A DNA stretch of 33,552 nt from Bacteroidales bacterium (GCA_023229985.1 JALNYF010000021.1:1-33552), one strand, 5' to 3'; shown: positions 1 through 8,255, numbered from the stretch's first letter. The notes: generated by a model not told the origin, from the letters alone. Made by a program: numbers and translations.

Positions 1-189
1 TCGAGGGTACTCCAGATTCCTGAAAGACGGGTATATTAGTTAAGTTCCACGTTTTTTTATGTTGTGTTGTCATGTTTAGCTCGACTGTATTTGCAACATT
101 TTTGTGTCGTTATTTATAATTTATTGCTGTCCGGTAAATATTGTAAAGTGGTGGCGTCCGACCCCGTAGGATTTGTATGTTTGTAATGT

Positions 190-256
190 ATGTTTCGTAA
201 ACATGGAATGTGGCGTACCGTAGGTACGCCACAAATATAGAGATGCACGGTCGTGC
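190..256. repeat. Cluster of REP-like palindromes
   Basis: Three dyads sit within 67 bases. ATGTTT/AAACAT with a 3-base loop spans 190-204. A perfect 10-bp stem, GTGGCGTACC and GGTACGCCAC around GTA, spans 210-232. GCAC/GTGC around GGTC spans 245-256, inside a longer imperfect dyad. A partly similar GTGGCGT...CCGTAGG string lies at about 151-170. Short GC-rich palindromes of this kind in AT-rich spacers are typical of dispersed intergenic repeats in Bacteroidota. That they are repeated elsewhere in this genome is inference, since the window shows only this cluster. Confidence 0.55.
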
Positions 257-294
257 GTTAGACATGAGAAAAAATGGGAAATATTTGTTTTAAC

Positions 295-317
295 CCGAAG
301 TAATCCTTCGGATTTTT
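295..317 (+). terminator. Terminator-like hairpin
   Basis: CCGAAG (295-300) pairs with CTTCGG (306-311) across a 5-base loop and is followed by ATTTTT. The shape fits a short rho-independent terminator reading rightward, but no plus-strand gene upstream of it is visible in the window. Confidence 0.4.
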
Positions 318-516
318 ATGCATTATACATTTTTCTAAAATGTAAGCCTGACAAAATATGAACCGCTGTAATTTACTCAATACTAATAGATTAATCAAAA
401 ATGTTTATTATTTATCGGGCAGCAATATTTTTTTATCAAGACAAAAAGCAAGAGAAAATACTTAATAGGTTAAAATGAATTATATTTTGATTCATTGAAC
501 ATCAATTCTATTGAAA

Positions 517-550
517 CAAAAAAGCACTTGTCATTATCATGAAAGTGCTT
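517..550 (-). terminator. Terminator of the tRNA-Pro/tRNA-Arg unit
   Basis: AAGCACTT (522-529) and AAGTGCTT (543-550) form a perfect 8-bp stem. Read leftward, the stem is followed by a run of six Ts. It lies just past the 3' end of tRNA-Arg, as expected for the end of the tRNA transcript. Confidence 0.65.
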
Positions 551-561
551 CATCTTTAGTG

Positions 562-634
562 TGATTCCGGTTGGGATCGAACCAACAACCTACTGCTTAG
601 AAGGCAGTTGCTCTATCCATTGAGCTACGGAACC
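562..634 (-). tRNA. tRNA-Arg (anticodon TCT)
   Basis: The minus strand folds as a cloverleaf of 73 nt. The acceptor stem is GGTTCCG with CGGAATC (one G-U pair), followed by discriminator A. The anticodon stem is ACTGC/GCAGT around loop CTTCTAA, giving anticodon TCT for AGA codons. The T arm contains TTCGATCC between GGTTG-type stem halves. CCA is not encoded after the discriminator. It follows tRNA-Pro by 5 bases and is probably cotranscribed with it. Confidence 0.93.
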
Positions 635-639
635 TTTTG

Positions 640-714
640 TCGGGATAGCAAGATTCGAACTTGCGACCTCCTGCTCCCAAAGCAGGCGCGATAACCGGAC
701 TACGCTATATCCCG
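640..714 (-). tRNA. tRNA-Pro (anticodon TGG)
   Basis: The minus strand gives a cloverleaf of about 75 nt. The acceptor stem is CGGGATA/TATCCCG with discriminator A. The anticodon stem is CCTGC/GCAGG around loop TTTGGGA, giving anticodon TGG for CCA. The T arm is GCAAG-TTCGAAT-CTTGC. CCA is not encoded. It is the first gene of a two-tRNA unit that starts from the promoter box at 729-736. Confidence 0.93.
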
Positions 715-728
715 ATTTTTTGAGGCTG

Positions 729-736
729 CAAAGTTA
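729..736 (-). promoter_or_regulatory. Promoter -7 box of the tRNA pair
   Basis: The minus strand reads TAACTTTG followed by CAGCC, matching the Bacteroidetes -7 consensus TAnnTTTG. It ends about 14 bases before the mature tRNA-Pro 5' end, a normal spacing. I see no clear -33 TTTG. Confidence 0.6.
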
Positions 737-751
737 CACTTTTTTTTTTAC

Positions 752-770
752 TTTTTACAGGCTGTAAAAA
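752..770. repeat. 19-base palindrome between apbE and the tRNA promoter
   Basis: TTTTTACAG and CTGTAAAAA are perfect inverted repeats around a single G. As RNA the fold would be an 8-bp stem with a 3-base loop. It lies 16 bases past the end of apbE and starts about 16 bases upstream of the tRNA -7 box. It could be a weak terminator for the apbE operon or a protein-binding site. No T-run follows on the minus strand, which counts against a classical terminator. Confidence 0.4.
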
Positions 771-786
771 TATATTTTAAATTATG

Positions 787-1776
787 CTAATCTATTGATT
801 TAGGGAAGTTTGCAGTTTGTTTATACTGATAATTCCCATTTTCATAATAGATAAAATGGGCGGCTAAAAGCGGATTCTTGTCTAATACTTGCATAGATTT
901 GTCAATTCCGAGCACCATAAAGGCGGTGGCATAGGCGTCGGCGGTGGCACAATCCGGTGCAATGACAGAAACACTGAGCAATGATGATTTTTCGGGTATG
1001 CACGTTTGTGGATTGATGATATGCGAAAAGCGTGTGCCGTTTTTTTCTACGTAATTGCGATAATTTCCACTGGTGGCAATGGCGCGGTCGCCCAATTCAA
1101 AGGTATAATCCGATTCTATGATGCCCTCTTTGTCTTCTGTCGGTATCTGAATACCAATGCGCCACGGCGTTTTGTCCATCTTTTTACCTCTGCAAACCAC
1201 TTCACCTCCAATATCGACAATGAAATTGCGATAACCTGATTTTAGGAGCCATTTACTCACTTTGTCCACGGCATATCCTTTGGCTATTGCGTTGAAATCA
1301 AACTCAATGCGCGAATCTTTTTTGATAATTTGTCCGTTGCGCAATTCCACTTTGTTAGTTCCGACAAAGCAGCGGAGCGAGTCAATGTAGGCTTGTGTGG
1401 GGAATACGGAATCGTGCGTATTGCCAAACCCCCATGCTTCAATAATGGGTCCCACCGTAACGTCAAAAGCATAGTTGGTTTCTTCGCTTATTTTTTTTGA
1501 TAAACCAAACAGATAGCCGAAGTCTGCATTTGCTTGGACTATTTCATTTCGGTTAATTCTGGAAACCAATGAGTTGCTGTCGAAGACGGAAAAAGTCAGG
1601 TTGATAGTTCGTAAAACTGAATCCACTTGTTGGGGGAGATTCGGATTCTCTTCGCCCGTGTATGAAATGGAGTAGTAAGTTCCAAAAACATAATCGGAAA
1701 ACTGATGAATTTCAGTTTTCCGACATGATGTGAGTAAAAAAATGATACAAATTGAACATAAATAGATTTTTTTCAT
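787..1776 (-). CDS. apbE: FAD:protein FMN transferase, lipoprotein (ApbE)
   Basis: The 329-residue protein belongs to the ApbE family, which moves FMN from FAD onto a Thr or Ser of extracytoplasmic proteins and needs Mg2+. The N-terminus is a lipoprotein signal ending in LLTSC, with the lipidated Cys at residue 18, so it should sit on the periplasmic face of a membrane. Family motifs visible are FGTYYSISY near residue 31, FDFNAIAKGYAVD at 159-171, VDIGGE at 187-192, HIINP at 252-256 and the Asp/Thr-rich metal-binding block DCATADAYATA at 275-285. Length is normal. The start is 6 bases after the ribBA stop, so the two are very likely cotranscribed; RibBA makes flavin precursors and ApbE uses FAD. 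No substrate with a clear flavinylation motif, such as NqrC or RnfG, is in the window. Confidence 0.93.
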   Translation of the reverse strand: MKKIYLCSICIIFLLTSCRKTEIHQFSDYVFGTYYSISYTGEENPNLPQQVDSVLRTINLTFSVFDSNSLVSRINRNEIVQANADFGYLFGLSKKISEETNYAFDVTVGPIIEAWGFGNTHDSVFPTQAYIDSLRCFVGTNKVELRNGQIIKKDSRIEFDFNAIAKGYAVDKVSKWLLKSGYRNFIVDIGGEVVCRGKKMDKTPWRIGIQIPTEDKEGIIESDYTFELGDRAIATSGNYRNYVEKNGTRFSHIINPQTCIPEKSSLLSVSVIAPDCATADAYATAFMVLGIDKSMQVLDKNPLLAAHFIYYENGNYQYKQTANFPKSID

Positions 1777-1782
1777 AAAAAA

Positions 1783-2994
1783 CTATTTTAAATGTAAGTT
1801 ATGTCCCATTTTTTCCTGTTTTGTTTTTAAATAGATGAGATTATTTTCGTTAGGTTCAATAATGATGGGAACGGTTTCAACGATTTCGATTCCGTGACCG
1901 AGCAGCCCGGCGCGTTTCGTGGGGTTATTGGTAATGAGGCGGATTTTAGTAGCGTTTTGGTCTCTGAGGATTTGCGCTCCGATTCCGTAGTCGCGTTCGT
2001 CGGCGCGGAATCCCAATTCGAGGTTGGCTTCCACCGTGTCGCGTCCGAGTTCTTGTAAGTGATAGGCTTTCAATTTGTTAACCAGTCCGATGCCTCTTCC
2101 TTCCTGACTCATGTATATAACCATACCTTTTCCTTCTTTTTCGACCATTTCCATGGAGTGATGAAGTTGTGCCCCGCAGTCGCACTTGCAGGAGCCGAAA
2201 ATGTCTCCGGTAGCGCAGGAAGAATGAACGCGCACGAGGACGGCTTCATCTTTTTCCCAGTTTCCTTTTTTGAGCACCATGTGCGTATTGTTGTTGTTGA
2301 GTTGGGTATAGGCAATCAGTTTGAAGTTGCCCCATAGAGTTGGGAGATTCACTTCTTGTTCTTTTCTGATGAGGGTTTCAGTTTTAACGCGATGGGCGAT
2401 GAGGTCTTGAATAGAGATGATTTTGATATGGTGTTTTTGAGCGACTTCGATCAATTGCGGGAGGCGTGCCATGGTGCCGTCGGGGTTAATAATTTCGATG
2501 AGGGCGGCGGCGGGTTGCATACCTGCCAACTTGGTCAGGTCAATGCTGGCTTCGGTATGACCGGCACGGACCAAAACGCCGCCATCGCGCGCGCGGAGCG
2601 GATTAATGTGTCCCGGGCGTCCGAAGTCGGAGGATAGGGAAGTGGGGTCGGCTAACGCAGCAATCGTCGAAGCTCTGTCGTGCATGGAAACGCCGGTTGT
2701 GCAACCATGTCCCAATAAATCAACCGTAATGGTAAACGGTGTCTCGTGCAGGGAGGTATTGTTGGAAACCTGCATTTCCAAGTCCAAATCGCGGCATCTA
2801 TCACTGCTCAACGGTGCGCAAAGTACCCCGCGCCCGTGACTCATCATAAAATTTACCTTTTCAGGAGTTACTTTTTCTGCTGCAATAATAAAATCTCCCT
2901 CGTTTTCTCGGTCTTCATCATCTACAACGATTAGAAAATTGCCGGCTTTAAAATCTTCAATGGCTTCTTCTATCGTATTGAATGTTATATCCAT
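1783..2994 (-). CDS. ribBA: Bifunctional DHBP synthase / GTP cyclohydrolase II (RibBA)
   Basis: The 403-residue protein fuses both entry enzymes of riboflavin synthesis. Residues 1 to about 205 are the RibB domain, which makes 3,4-dihydroxy-2-butanone 4-phosphate from ribulose 5-phosphate; it shows DDEDRENEGDF at 25-35 and HTEAS at 146-150. Residues from about 206 are the RibA domain, GTP cyclohydrolase II, with zinc ligands Cys260, Cys271 and Cys273 in the family spacing C-x10-C-x-C, then QEGRGIGL at 297-304 and TNNPTKR at 355-361. Both active sites look intact. The gene starts 6 bases after the stop of a DUF5689 lipoprotein gene and precedes apbE. There is no room for an FMN riboswitch directly upstream. 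Confidence 0.96.
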   Translation of the reverse strand: MDITFNTIEEAIEDFKAGNFLIVVDDEDRENEGDFIIAAEKVTPEKVNFMMSHGRGVLCAPLSSDRCRDLDLEMQVSNNTSLHETPFTITVDLLGHGCTTGVSMHDRASTIAALADPTSLSSDFGRPGHINPLRARDGGVLVRAGHTEASIDLTKLAGMQPAAALIEIINPDGTMARLPQLIEVAQKHHIKIISIQDLIAHRVKTETLIRKEQEVNLPTLWGNFKLIAYTQLNNNNTHMVLKKGNWEKDEAVLVRVHSSCATGDIFGSCKCDCGAQLHHSMEMVEKEGKGMVIYMSQEGRGIGLVNKLKAYHLQELGRDTVEANLELGFRADERDYGIGAQILRDQNATKIRLITNNPTKRAGLLGHGIEIVETVPIIIEPNENNLIYLKTKQEKMGHNLHLK

Positions 2995-3000
2995 ACTAGC

Positions 3001-4302
3001 TTATTGTTGAATGAGTTTGTTGAATTGAATGCTTTTAATCGACCACTCCGTGCCGTCGGTGGTGTTGGTTTTGTTGTATTTGAATGCAATTCTAAAATCT
3101 GATGACAGATTTGGAACAGCAATGGCGTTGGATAAACCAAAATTCGAAGGATAAACGGTAATAGGAAGTTCAACCCAAGTGCAACTATTCACATCGCCGT
3201 TGTAATCTGTGGTGTAATAGACTTTGTAATAATCGGTTAAAGTATTGCTAACATCTAATTTTTGTTCAATGTACATAGTACTTCCCGTTACGGTTGCGAT
3301 AGGAATGAGCGGAGAAACAAGCCAATCTTCGCAATTATCAGTAGCCGCTTCGTGAAGCATAAAATTACTTCCGTTCCAAGTTTTGTATTCCCATTTGGTC
3401 GAAACGTCACCATCTTTGTCAACAAACGACCAACCGCCGCTGCTGAGTGAACCGCTGTTGAAAGTCATCGGATATACATTTTGGTATGCCCCAAATGATT
3501 GAACATCATCTATTGTTCTGAGTAAAAGTTGATACGTTGAGTTATAAATGGAAAGAATTCCGATTAAGTCGCCTTCGCCACCGGGGACAAGAAGTTTTCT
3601 AAATTTTGCATATTGCGATGTTCTGACAACAAAATCGTTGACAGCGGTGTGATTGATGGAGGCAATATTACGACTGGTAGTATAGTCGTCTGTTGCCCAT
3701 GTTTGTCCAATGGCATCGTCGGCAAATTGGCAATTTTTGATACGAACCAATTTGCACACATTGTTAGCGTTTAAGTCGCTGGGTGAATTGATATCGATAA
3801 TCGTGTTGGAAAGGTCCTTGGGGAGACCGTCTTTAAACAAATATTGGTCGACATAGGCACCGTTCACGCGTCCGATGGCTCCTTGGTATATCCAGCCGAT
3901 TTGGTAAACGCCGTGGTAATTGCCGACCAACAGACCTTGACAATTGATATACACGGTTTGACCGACCGGATAGATGTTGTAAAGACCGGATTTGTCGATA
4001 CCCATTTGTATGGCACCGGTTTCGTCTTGTAAATAGATGGTTTTGTAGATATTGCCACCTTCATCGGAGCTGACAACAGTGGCTTTGACGATGAAACTTT
4101 CGCCGGAGTGACAGATGGAGTCCATTTTGCCGGCATTGTTATAAACGGCGATAATATCCGCAATCGTCTTATTGGCAGGTGCACCGGTGTAGGTTGGTAC
4201 TTCAAATTCGGGTGCGTCATACTCTTTATTGCATGACCCGAAAATGATAATCAGACCCGTGAAAAGCAGGGCTATTAATTTATTTGTCTTTATATTTTTC
4301 AT
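3001..4302 (-). CDS. DUF5689 domain lipoprotein (second copy)
   Basis: This predicted 433-residue lipoprotein has a lipobox ending in IIIFGSC. An earlier in-frame start exists at 4392, but the ATG at 4302 directly precedes the signal peptide MKNIKTNKLIALLF, so I use it. After the signal come a DUF5689-type region (motif SSDEGGN, then LQDETGAIQMG) and a C-terminal beta-rich segment resembling choice-of-anchor J domains, with EDWLVSPLI. DUF5689 proteins are Bacteroidota surface or periplasmic lipoproteins usually encoded beside a TonB-dependent receptor; their ligand is not established. The gene begins 13 bases after the first DUF5689 gene and shares its layout, pointing to tandem duplication. 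A role as accessory or binding lipoprotein for the receptor at 5581-8100 is inference. Confidence 0.82.
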   Translation of the reverse strand: MKNIKTNKLIALLFTGLIIIFGSCNKEYDAPEFEVPTYTGAPANKTIADIIAVYNNAGKMDSICHSGESFIVKATVVSSDEGGNIYKTIYLQDETGAIQMGIDKSGLYNIYPVGQTVYINCQGLLVGNYHGVYQIGWIYQGAIGRVNGAYVDQYLFKDGLPKDLSNTIIDINSPSDLNANNVCKLVRIKNCQFADDAIGQTWATDDYTTSRNIASINHTAVNDFVVRTSQYAKFRKLLVPGGEGDLIGILSIYNSTYQLLLRTIDDVQSFGAYQNVYPMTFNSGSLSSGGWSFVDKDGDVSTKWEYKTWNGSNFMLHEAATDNCEDWLVSPLIPIATVTGSTMYIEQKLDVSNTLTDYYKVYYTTDYNGDVNSCTWVELPITVYPSNFGLSNAIAVPNLSSDFRIAFKYNKTNTTDGTEWSIKSIQFNKLIQQ

Positions 4303-4315
4303 CTCTTTAATATAT

Positions 4316-5560
4316 TTATTGTGCAACAATGGCTCTAAAATCAATGCGTTGTATGTACCAATTTCCTTCCTCGGCAGCATAGCGGTAAGCAAATCTTAAG
4401 TTTGGATTGGCAATGATGCTGTTATCTAACAAGATGTCGGTAGAAGCGCTTGAAATCGGATAATTGGGAATGGCAATTTCTGTCCATTCTGCGGAATTAA
4501 TTTCACCGCCTGTATAAGTTGTTGAATAGTATAATTTAAGATTAGAGGTGTTGGCAACGTTGGCTTGATGGTCGAAAGAAAGGGTCACATTGCTGTATGA
4601 CGTGAGGTTGATGGCGGGAGAAATTAACCAGCTGTCGTTGTCGCTGTCGGTTGCCTCTACTTTCATAAAATTAGTTCCTTGGAAACTTCCGTAACTCCAA
4701 GCAGCACCGTTGATTACTTGGTTAGTCCAACCGTTTTGAAGTAGGTCTTGTGAGAAATCGACGCTATATACGGGACCTAAGAATCTGACATCTCCCAATG
4801 AGCGGATGGTAAGTTGATAGGATGAAGTATAAGCGGTTAATATTCCATAGATGCTTCCTACACCTTCGGGCAGTGTTGTTAGGGCAAAATCTGCGTAATT
4901 GCTTGTTCTTAATATTATTATAGTGCCGTCACCCATGACGATGTTGCGACTTTCCGAAGAATTTTCGGATGCGTAGGTGGCGATGCCGGCATCTTCAAAA
5001 TGACAATTGTCTAATCTTACAAGTCGGTTGCAGTGGATAGCGGGATCAATTTCATTTTTAGAGGTGATAACGATGGGGGCGGGTTCTGGGCCGGCTTCGC
5101 CGTCACGGAAGATGTATAAGCTCTCTTTGGCGGTGGAAATGCCTGCCATTGCGCCATTTGCCCACCAACCCAATTGTGGGTTCTTGCGGTAATCGCCAAT
5201 GACTAATCCGTCGCATTTGACATACACTTTTTGTCCGATTTTGTATTTCGGATAAGAAGATGTATTTTCAAATTTAATCTGAATACCGGCGGTGGCATCT
5301 TGAACGGTGATGTATTTGTAACAATTTCCGTGTTCATCGCTAGAAACGATGGTTCCGGTAATAATGGTTCCAGCAGGAATAGAATCGAAAGAATCTACCG
5401 AACCGATATCATGGTAAGTCAATAATTCCGCGATGGTCATATTGGCAGTTCCATCGAAAGTCAGCATCGGAGCGACGTCTAATTCTTTTTCACATGATGC
5501 AGCCGTGATAAGAAGAACGGCAAGCAAACTGCTCTTAATAAATTTGGTGATATTATTCAT
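4316..5560 (-). CDS. DUF5689 domain lipoprotein (first copy)
   Basis: The product is a 414-residue lipoprotein with lipobox ITAASC. A TTG at 5566 would add two residues, but the ATG at 5560 (MNNITKF) is the natural start. The N-terminal half carries a DUF5689-like region with SSDEHGN and VQDATAGIQI. The C-terminal half resembles a choice-of-anchor J domain (NDSWLISPAINL), a beta-sandwich module often seen in surface proteins. The order of motifs matches the next gene, so the two are diverged paralogs. It lies 20 bases after the TonB receptor stop and 13 bases before the next gene, inside the five-gene operon. Function beyond surface binding is unknown. Confidence 0.82.
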   Translation of the reverse strand: MNNITKFIKSSLLAVLLITAASCEKELDVAPMLTFDGTANMTIAELLTYHDIGSVDSFDSIPAGTIITGTIVSSDEHGNCYKYITVQDATAGIQIKFENTSSYPKYKIGQKVYVKCDGLVIGDYRKNPQLGWWANGAMAGISTAKESLYIFRDGEAGPEPAPIVITSKNEIDPAIHCNRLVRLDNCHFEDAGIATYASENSSESRNIVMGDGTIIILRTSNYADFALTTLPEGVGSIYGILTAYTSSYQLTIRSLGDVRFLGPVYSVDFSQDLLQNGWTNQVINGAAWSYGSFQGTNFMKVEATDSDNDSWLISPAINLTSYSNVTLSFDHQANVANTSNLKLYYSTTYTGGEINSAEWTEIAIPNYPISSASTDILLDNSIIANPNLRFAYRYAAEEGNWYIQRIDFRAIVAQ

Positions 5561-5580
5561 TTTCAATATAATTTACGTGA

Positions 5581-8100
5581 TTAGTTAAAAGTATAATTGA
5601 TGCCCACATAGAAAGTTGTCCCTAATGCGTAGTAATATTTTGGTGGGAATTTATTGACATTGTATTCCCTGTAATCGAAGCGGCGTTGTTCCCAAGCAGT
5701 AGTAACTAAATTCTTGTTATTCAATATGTTGGTGGCACTAACGTTAAAACCGATCGTATTTCTGCCCACTTTCCACGATTTGCTCACGGAAGCATCTAAT
5801 GTAAATTGTCCTTTTAGTCTTTGTTGTGCGACTACGGCTTGATAAAGTTCAGATGTTTCGGCTAATGTACCGCGTGCTTCGCTGGTTCTTCTTTCGGGAT
5901 TCAGGTCGCAATAAATTTTGTCGAAATAGTTGGCGTTGATATTGACGTACCAGTATTTGTGGTTGAATTTCAAACCCAATGTTCCGGCAATTTGTGGGGT
6001 GCCGGCAACGTGATAGTTTTTCCAATAAACGGTTTCGCTGTATTCTGCGCTGCCGTTACCTAAAACATCGTAGCCGTTATCTGCGGTGATAGTAACATTG
6101 GGGCGGTTGGTGTAGCGATAATCGCCGATGTTACCGGCTAATGCAATGGTAAACATAGCACCGATTTTTACTTCCATACCGAGTTCGATACCGATATTTT
6201 CTTTGTCGATGTCGGTCATGGAGTAGTTCACGTAGCTGCCGTAATCATCATGATAGAAGCTGAAGAGGTCGGTTACGTCCATAAATTTAGCATAATATCC
6301 CGATAATCTTAATCTTACACCGGAGTAGTTCATAATGTAGGAGAAATCGGCGGCAAGATTTTTCTCGCTGACCAAATTTTCTGTGAAGTCGTTGCGAATG
6401 CTGGGACTGATAAAGGATTCCAATACACTTGGCGCAACGGTTTGATACATAGCGTTCAATACTAAGTAGTTACGACCGTTAATTTTGTATGTGATCCCTG
6501 CTTTTGCGCCGAAGTCGGGGAATACTTTAATTTCGGAATTTCCTTGTGATGTTGTCGGGAATCTACCGTTGCGCATATAGCCCGTGCGCCACATTTCGCT
6601 GGTGCTACCGCTTAAGCCTACGTGGAAGTCGATATGGTTGTAAGTGAAATTTGCCGTTGCCCAGAGTTTTTGTCTGTAAACATTAAAGGCGTAGTCGTAA
6701 CCGAATTTATCGCCAACGCCCAATTCTTTACCTTTATTATCTAAGTCATCATATAATAAATCAGGATTTTCAGGTGATTCGCCGTCGGCAAATTTGTCTT
6801 CGTTCAGCCAATAAGAACCGCCCAAAAGGTCGTTGATGGTTTTGAAATTTCTTTGGTGGAAGCCTCTGATGTCAATACCGGCAGAGAGTTTAATGTTGTC
6901 GGTGAGGTTAGCAACGATGTTGGAAGCTCCGGAAATTTGTACGTGGTCAATGATTCTATTTTCAACGATATATTGTGCGCGATTGCCCAAGGCAGCAGCA
7001 GTTTGATTGATTTCGTACATTTTATCCCAATTAATTTGATTGAAGGATTCGTCGGTTTGCCATGCATTGGTATAGAAAGCAAACAAATCTTTGTTCGGAT
7101 CGTCTGCGTAGTAGCTGGGCAGATTTCTGTAGTAATCGGGGCGTGGGTCGGGAACGTCAGCCCAATTCAGGGATGTGGTACTACTTCTTCCAAAAGTGGA
7201 GCCTAAAGTTGTGGTAATCTGATATTTATTACTTTTCGGGGTAAAATAGTGTGTCAGCAAAATGACGGGTTCATGAACGTTTCTCACGCGGGCATTTCTT
7301 TTTTCGCCGTTGTACCAGCCCCAATTGGCGTTGTAATAGTGATTATCGGTCAGGTCATACACTTCTTGAGTTGAGTTGGATTGCAACCCGCGGATGGTAG
7401 GTGCGCCAAAAACGGCTAAATTCAAAGCGTGCTCTTGGTTAAATTTTTTCTCGGCTGCCAAAAAATAGCTGTAACCTGTGTAGGAGGTGCCTTCCACGTA
7501 AGAGAGTGCGCTCCCGAAACGGGCGGATGCGCTGGCTGCAATAGACCAACCTTTGCCGATTAAACCGGTTGCGTAAGTAAGCATGAGACGGTTGTTGTAG
7601 CTTCTGTTGGACAATGAGTAGTTGGCTCTGATTTGCTTACGGTAAGAAGAGGCACGGACATTGTAATTCGTTGCGCCGCCCAAATCTCCAAAAACGAATG
7701 AAGCGGGGTTCAAGTTCAGCACGTTTTCGGGGTATCTGAACATATTATTTAAACCGCCCCATTGCGAATAACTTGCACGACCGGTAACGGAATTTTCCAT
7801 TTCCAAGCCGTTCATGGCAATCGTCTGGTATTTAGAATCGATGCCGCGTGACTTAAAATACGCAATACCAAATGTATAGGAAGTATTGCTGTTGTAAACG
7901 TCGTTTGATGAATGGAGTAATCCGGGAATAAATCCACTGGTAGTTGTCTCGTCATCATCTAAATTTTCACTATCAAAAGTGGTAACTTCAGTTGCTTGTT
8001 CCCGCTGTCCGGTAGAATCTTTAGTTGGCTTCTGCTCTTGCGAATACACTGAACCACAATAAATTAGTGTTAGAACAAATAAAAATAGCGTTTTTTTCAT
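5581..8100 (-). CDS. TonB-dependent outer-membrane receptor
   Basis: This is an outer-membrane beta-barrel transporter of 839 residues. Upstream in-frame codons exist to 8184, but the ATG at 8100 starts a clean signal peptide (MKKTLFLFVLTLIYCGSVYSQ). After a short acidic linker comes a divergent plug region (FKSRGIDSKYQTIAMNGLEM, then WGGLNN), followed by a long alternating hydrophobic barrel that ends in an aromatic strand, GINYTFN. There is no N-terminal carboxypeptidase-regulatory-like domain of the SusC type. Receptors of this subfamily are known in Bacteroidales beside DUF5689 lipoproteins, as here. The substrate cannot be told from sequence. It is the first gene of the operon and has its own promoter box at 8132-8139. 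The leader is about 30 bases, too short for a riboswitch. Confidence 0.88.
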   Translation of the reverse strand: MKKTLFLFVLTLIYCGSVYSQEQKPTKDSTGQREQATEVTTFDSENLDDDETTTSGFIPGLLHSSNDVYNSNTSYTFGIAYFKSRGIDSKYQTIAMNGLEMENSVTGRASYSQWGGLNNMFRYPENVLNLNPASFVFGDLGGATNYNVRASSYRKQIRANYSLSNRSYNNRLMLTYATGLIGKGWSIAASASARFGSALSYVEGTSYTGYSYFLAAEKKFNQEHALNLAVFGAPTIRGLQSNSTQEVYDLTDNHYYNANWGWYNGEKRNARVRNVHEPVILLTHYFTPKSNKYQITTTLGSTFGRSSTTSLNWADVPDPRPDYYRNLPSYYADDPNKDLFAFYTNAWQTDESFNQINWDKMYEINQTAAALGNRAQYIVENRIIDHVQISGASNIVANLTDNIKLSAGIDIRGFHQRNFKTINDLLGGSYWLNEDKFADGESPENPDLLYDDLDNKGKELGVGDKFGYDYAFNVYRQKLWATANFTYNHIDFHVGLSGSTSEMWRTGYMRNGRFPTTSQGNSEIKVFPDFGAKAGITYKINGRNYLVLNAMYQTVAPSVLESFISPSIRNDFTENLVSEKNLAADFSYIMNYSGVRLRLSGYYAKFMDVTDLFSFYHDDYGSYVNYSMTDIDKENIGIELGMEVKIGAMFTIALAGNIGDYRYTNRPNVTITADNGYDVLGNGSAEYSETVYWKNYHVAGTPQIAGTLGLKFNHKYWYVNINANYFDKIYCDLNPERRTSEARGTLAETSELYQAVVAQQRLKGQFTLDASVSKSWKVGRNTIGFNVSATNILNNKNLVTTAWEQRRFDYREYNVNKFPPKYYYALGTTFYVGINYTFN

Positions 8101-8131
8101 ATATGTATAATTTAGGTGCAAATTCAATCGG

Positions 8132-8139
8132 CAAAGATA
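8132..8139 (-). promoter_or_regulatory. -7 box of the TonB receptor operon
   Basis: The minus strand reads TATCTTTG followed by CC, a match to TAnnTTTG, about 31 bases upstream of the chosen start at 8100. This supports the shorter start, since the longer ORF would begin upstream of the promoter. No clear -33 element is seen. Confidence 0.6.
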
Positions 8140-8221
8140 CAAAAAAATGGGATATATGGCTCTGTTCATAATTTTATTACTCATTGCTCATTTTTTCTTA
8201 CATTTTTCAGCAAAAAAGTAC

Positions 8222-8229
8222 TATTTTTG
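8222..8229 (+). promoter_or_regulatory. -7 box of the PNGase F-like gene
   Basis: TATTTTTG followed by CC lies 26 bases upstream of the ATG at 8256. It faces away from the receptor promoter at 8132-8139, so the two genes are divergently transcribed from a shared 155-base region. Confidence 0.55.
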
Positions 8230-8255
8230 CCGCATTAAAAATTAGAATTTTTTTT

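Larger units (their letters stand above)
1..560. other. Intergenic region without a recognisable gene
   Basis: I see no supported coding region here on either strand. One reading frame is open from the left edge to a TAA at 41-43 on the plus strand and could be the last codons of a gene outside the window, but it is too short to identify. The stretch holds three short palindromes (190-204, 210-232, 245-256), a plus-strand terminator-like hairpin (295-317) and the minus-strand terminator of the tRNA pair (517-550). Confidence 0.6.

Noticed and set aside
2..43. Short open frame from the left edge on the plus strand
   Set aside because: It has 13 codons before the TAA and matches nothing I recognise. 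It could be the tail of a gene outside the window, but there is not enough to call it.
232..239. TATATTTG on the minus strand resembling a -7 box
   Set aside because: It is followed by T rather than C and reads into a region with no gene.
2059..2637. Plus-strand open frames inside ribBA
   Set aside because: They are antisense shadows with no recognisable domain; the minus-strand RibBA protein explains the region.
6853..7206. Plus-strand open frame of 117 codons inside the TonB receptor gene
   Set aside because: No domain, no promoter, and it lies wholly antisense to a well-supported gene.
8101..8184. Upstream extension of the TonB receptor frame
   Set aside because: It precedes the signal peptide and crosses the promoter box at 8132-8139, so it would not be in the transcript.
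8184..8255. Upstream extension of the PNGase F-like frame
   Set aside because: It crosses the -7 box at 8222-8229 and the signal peptide starts at 8256.
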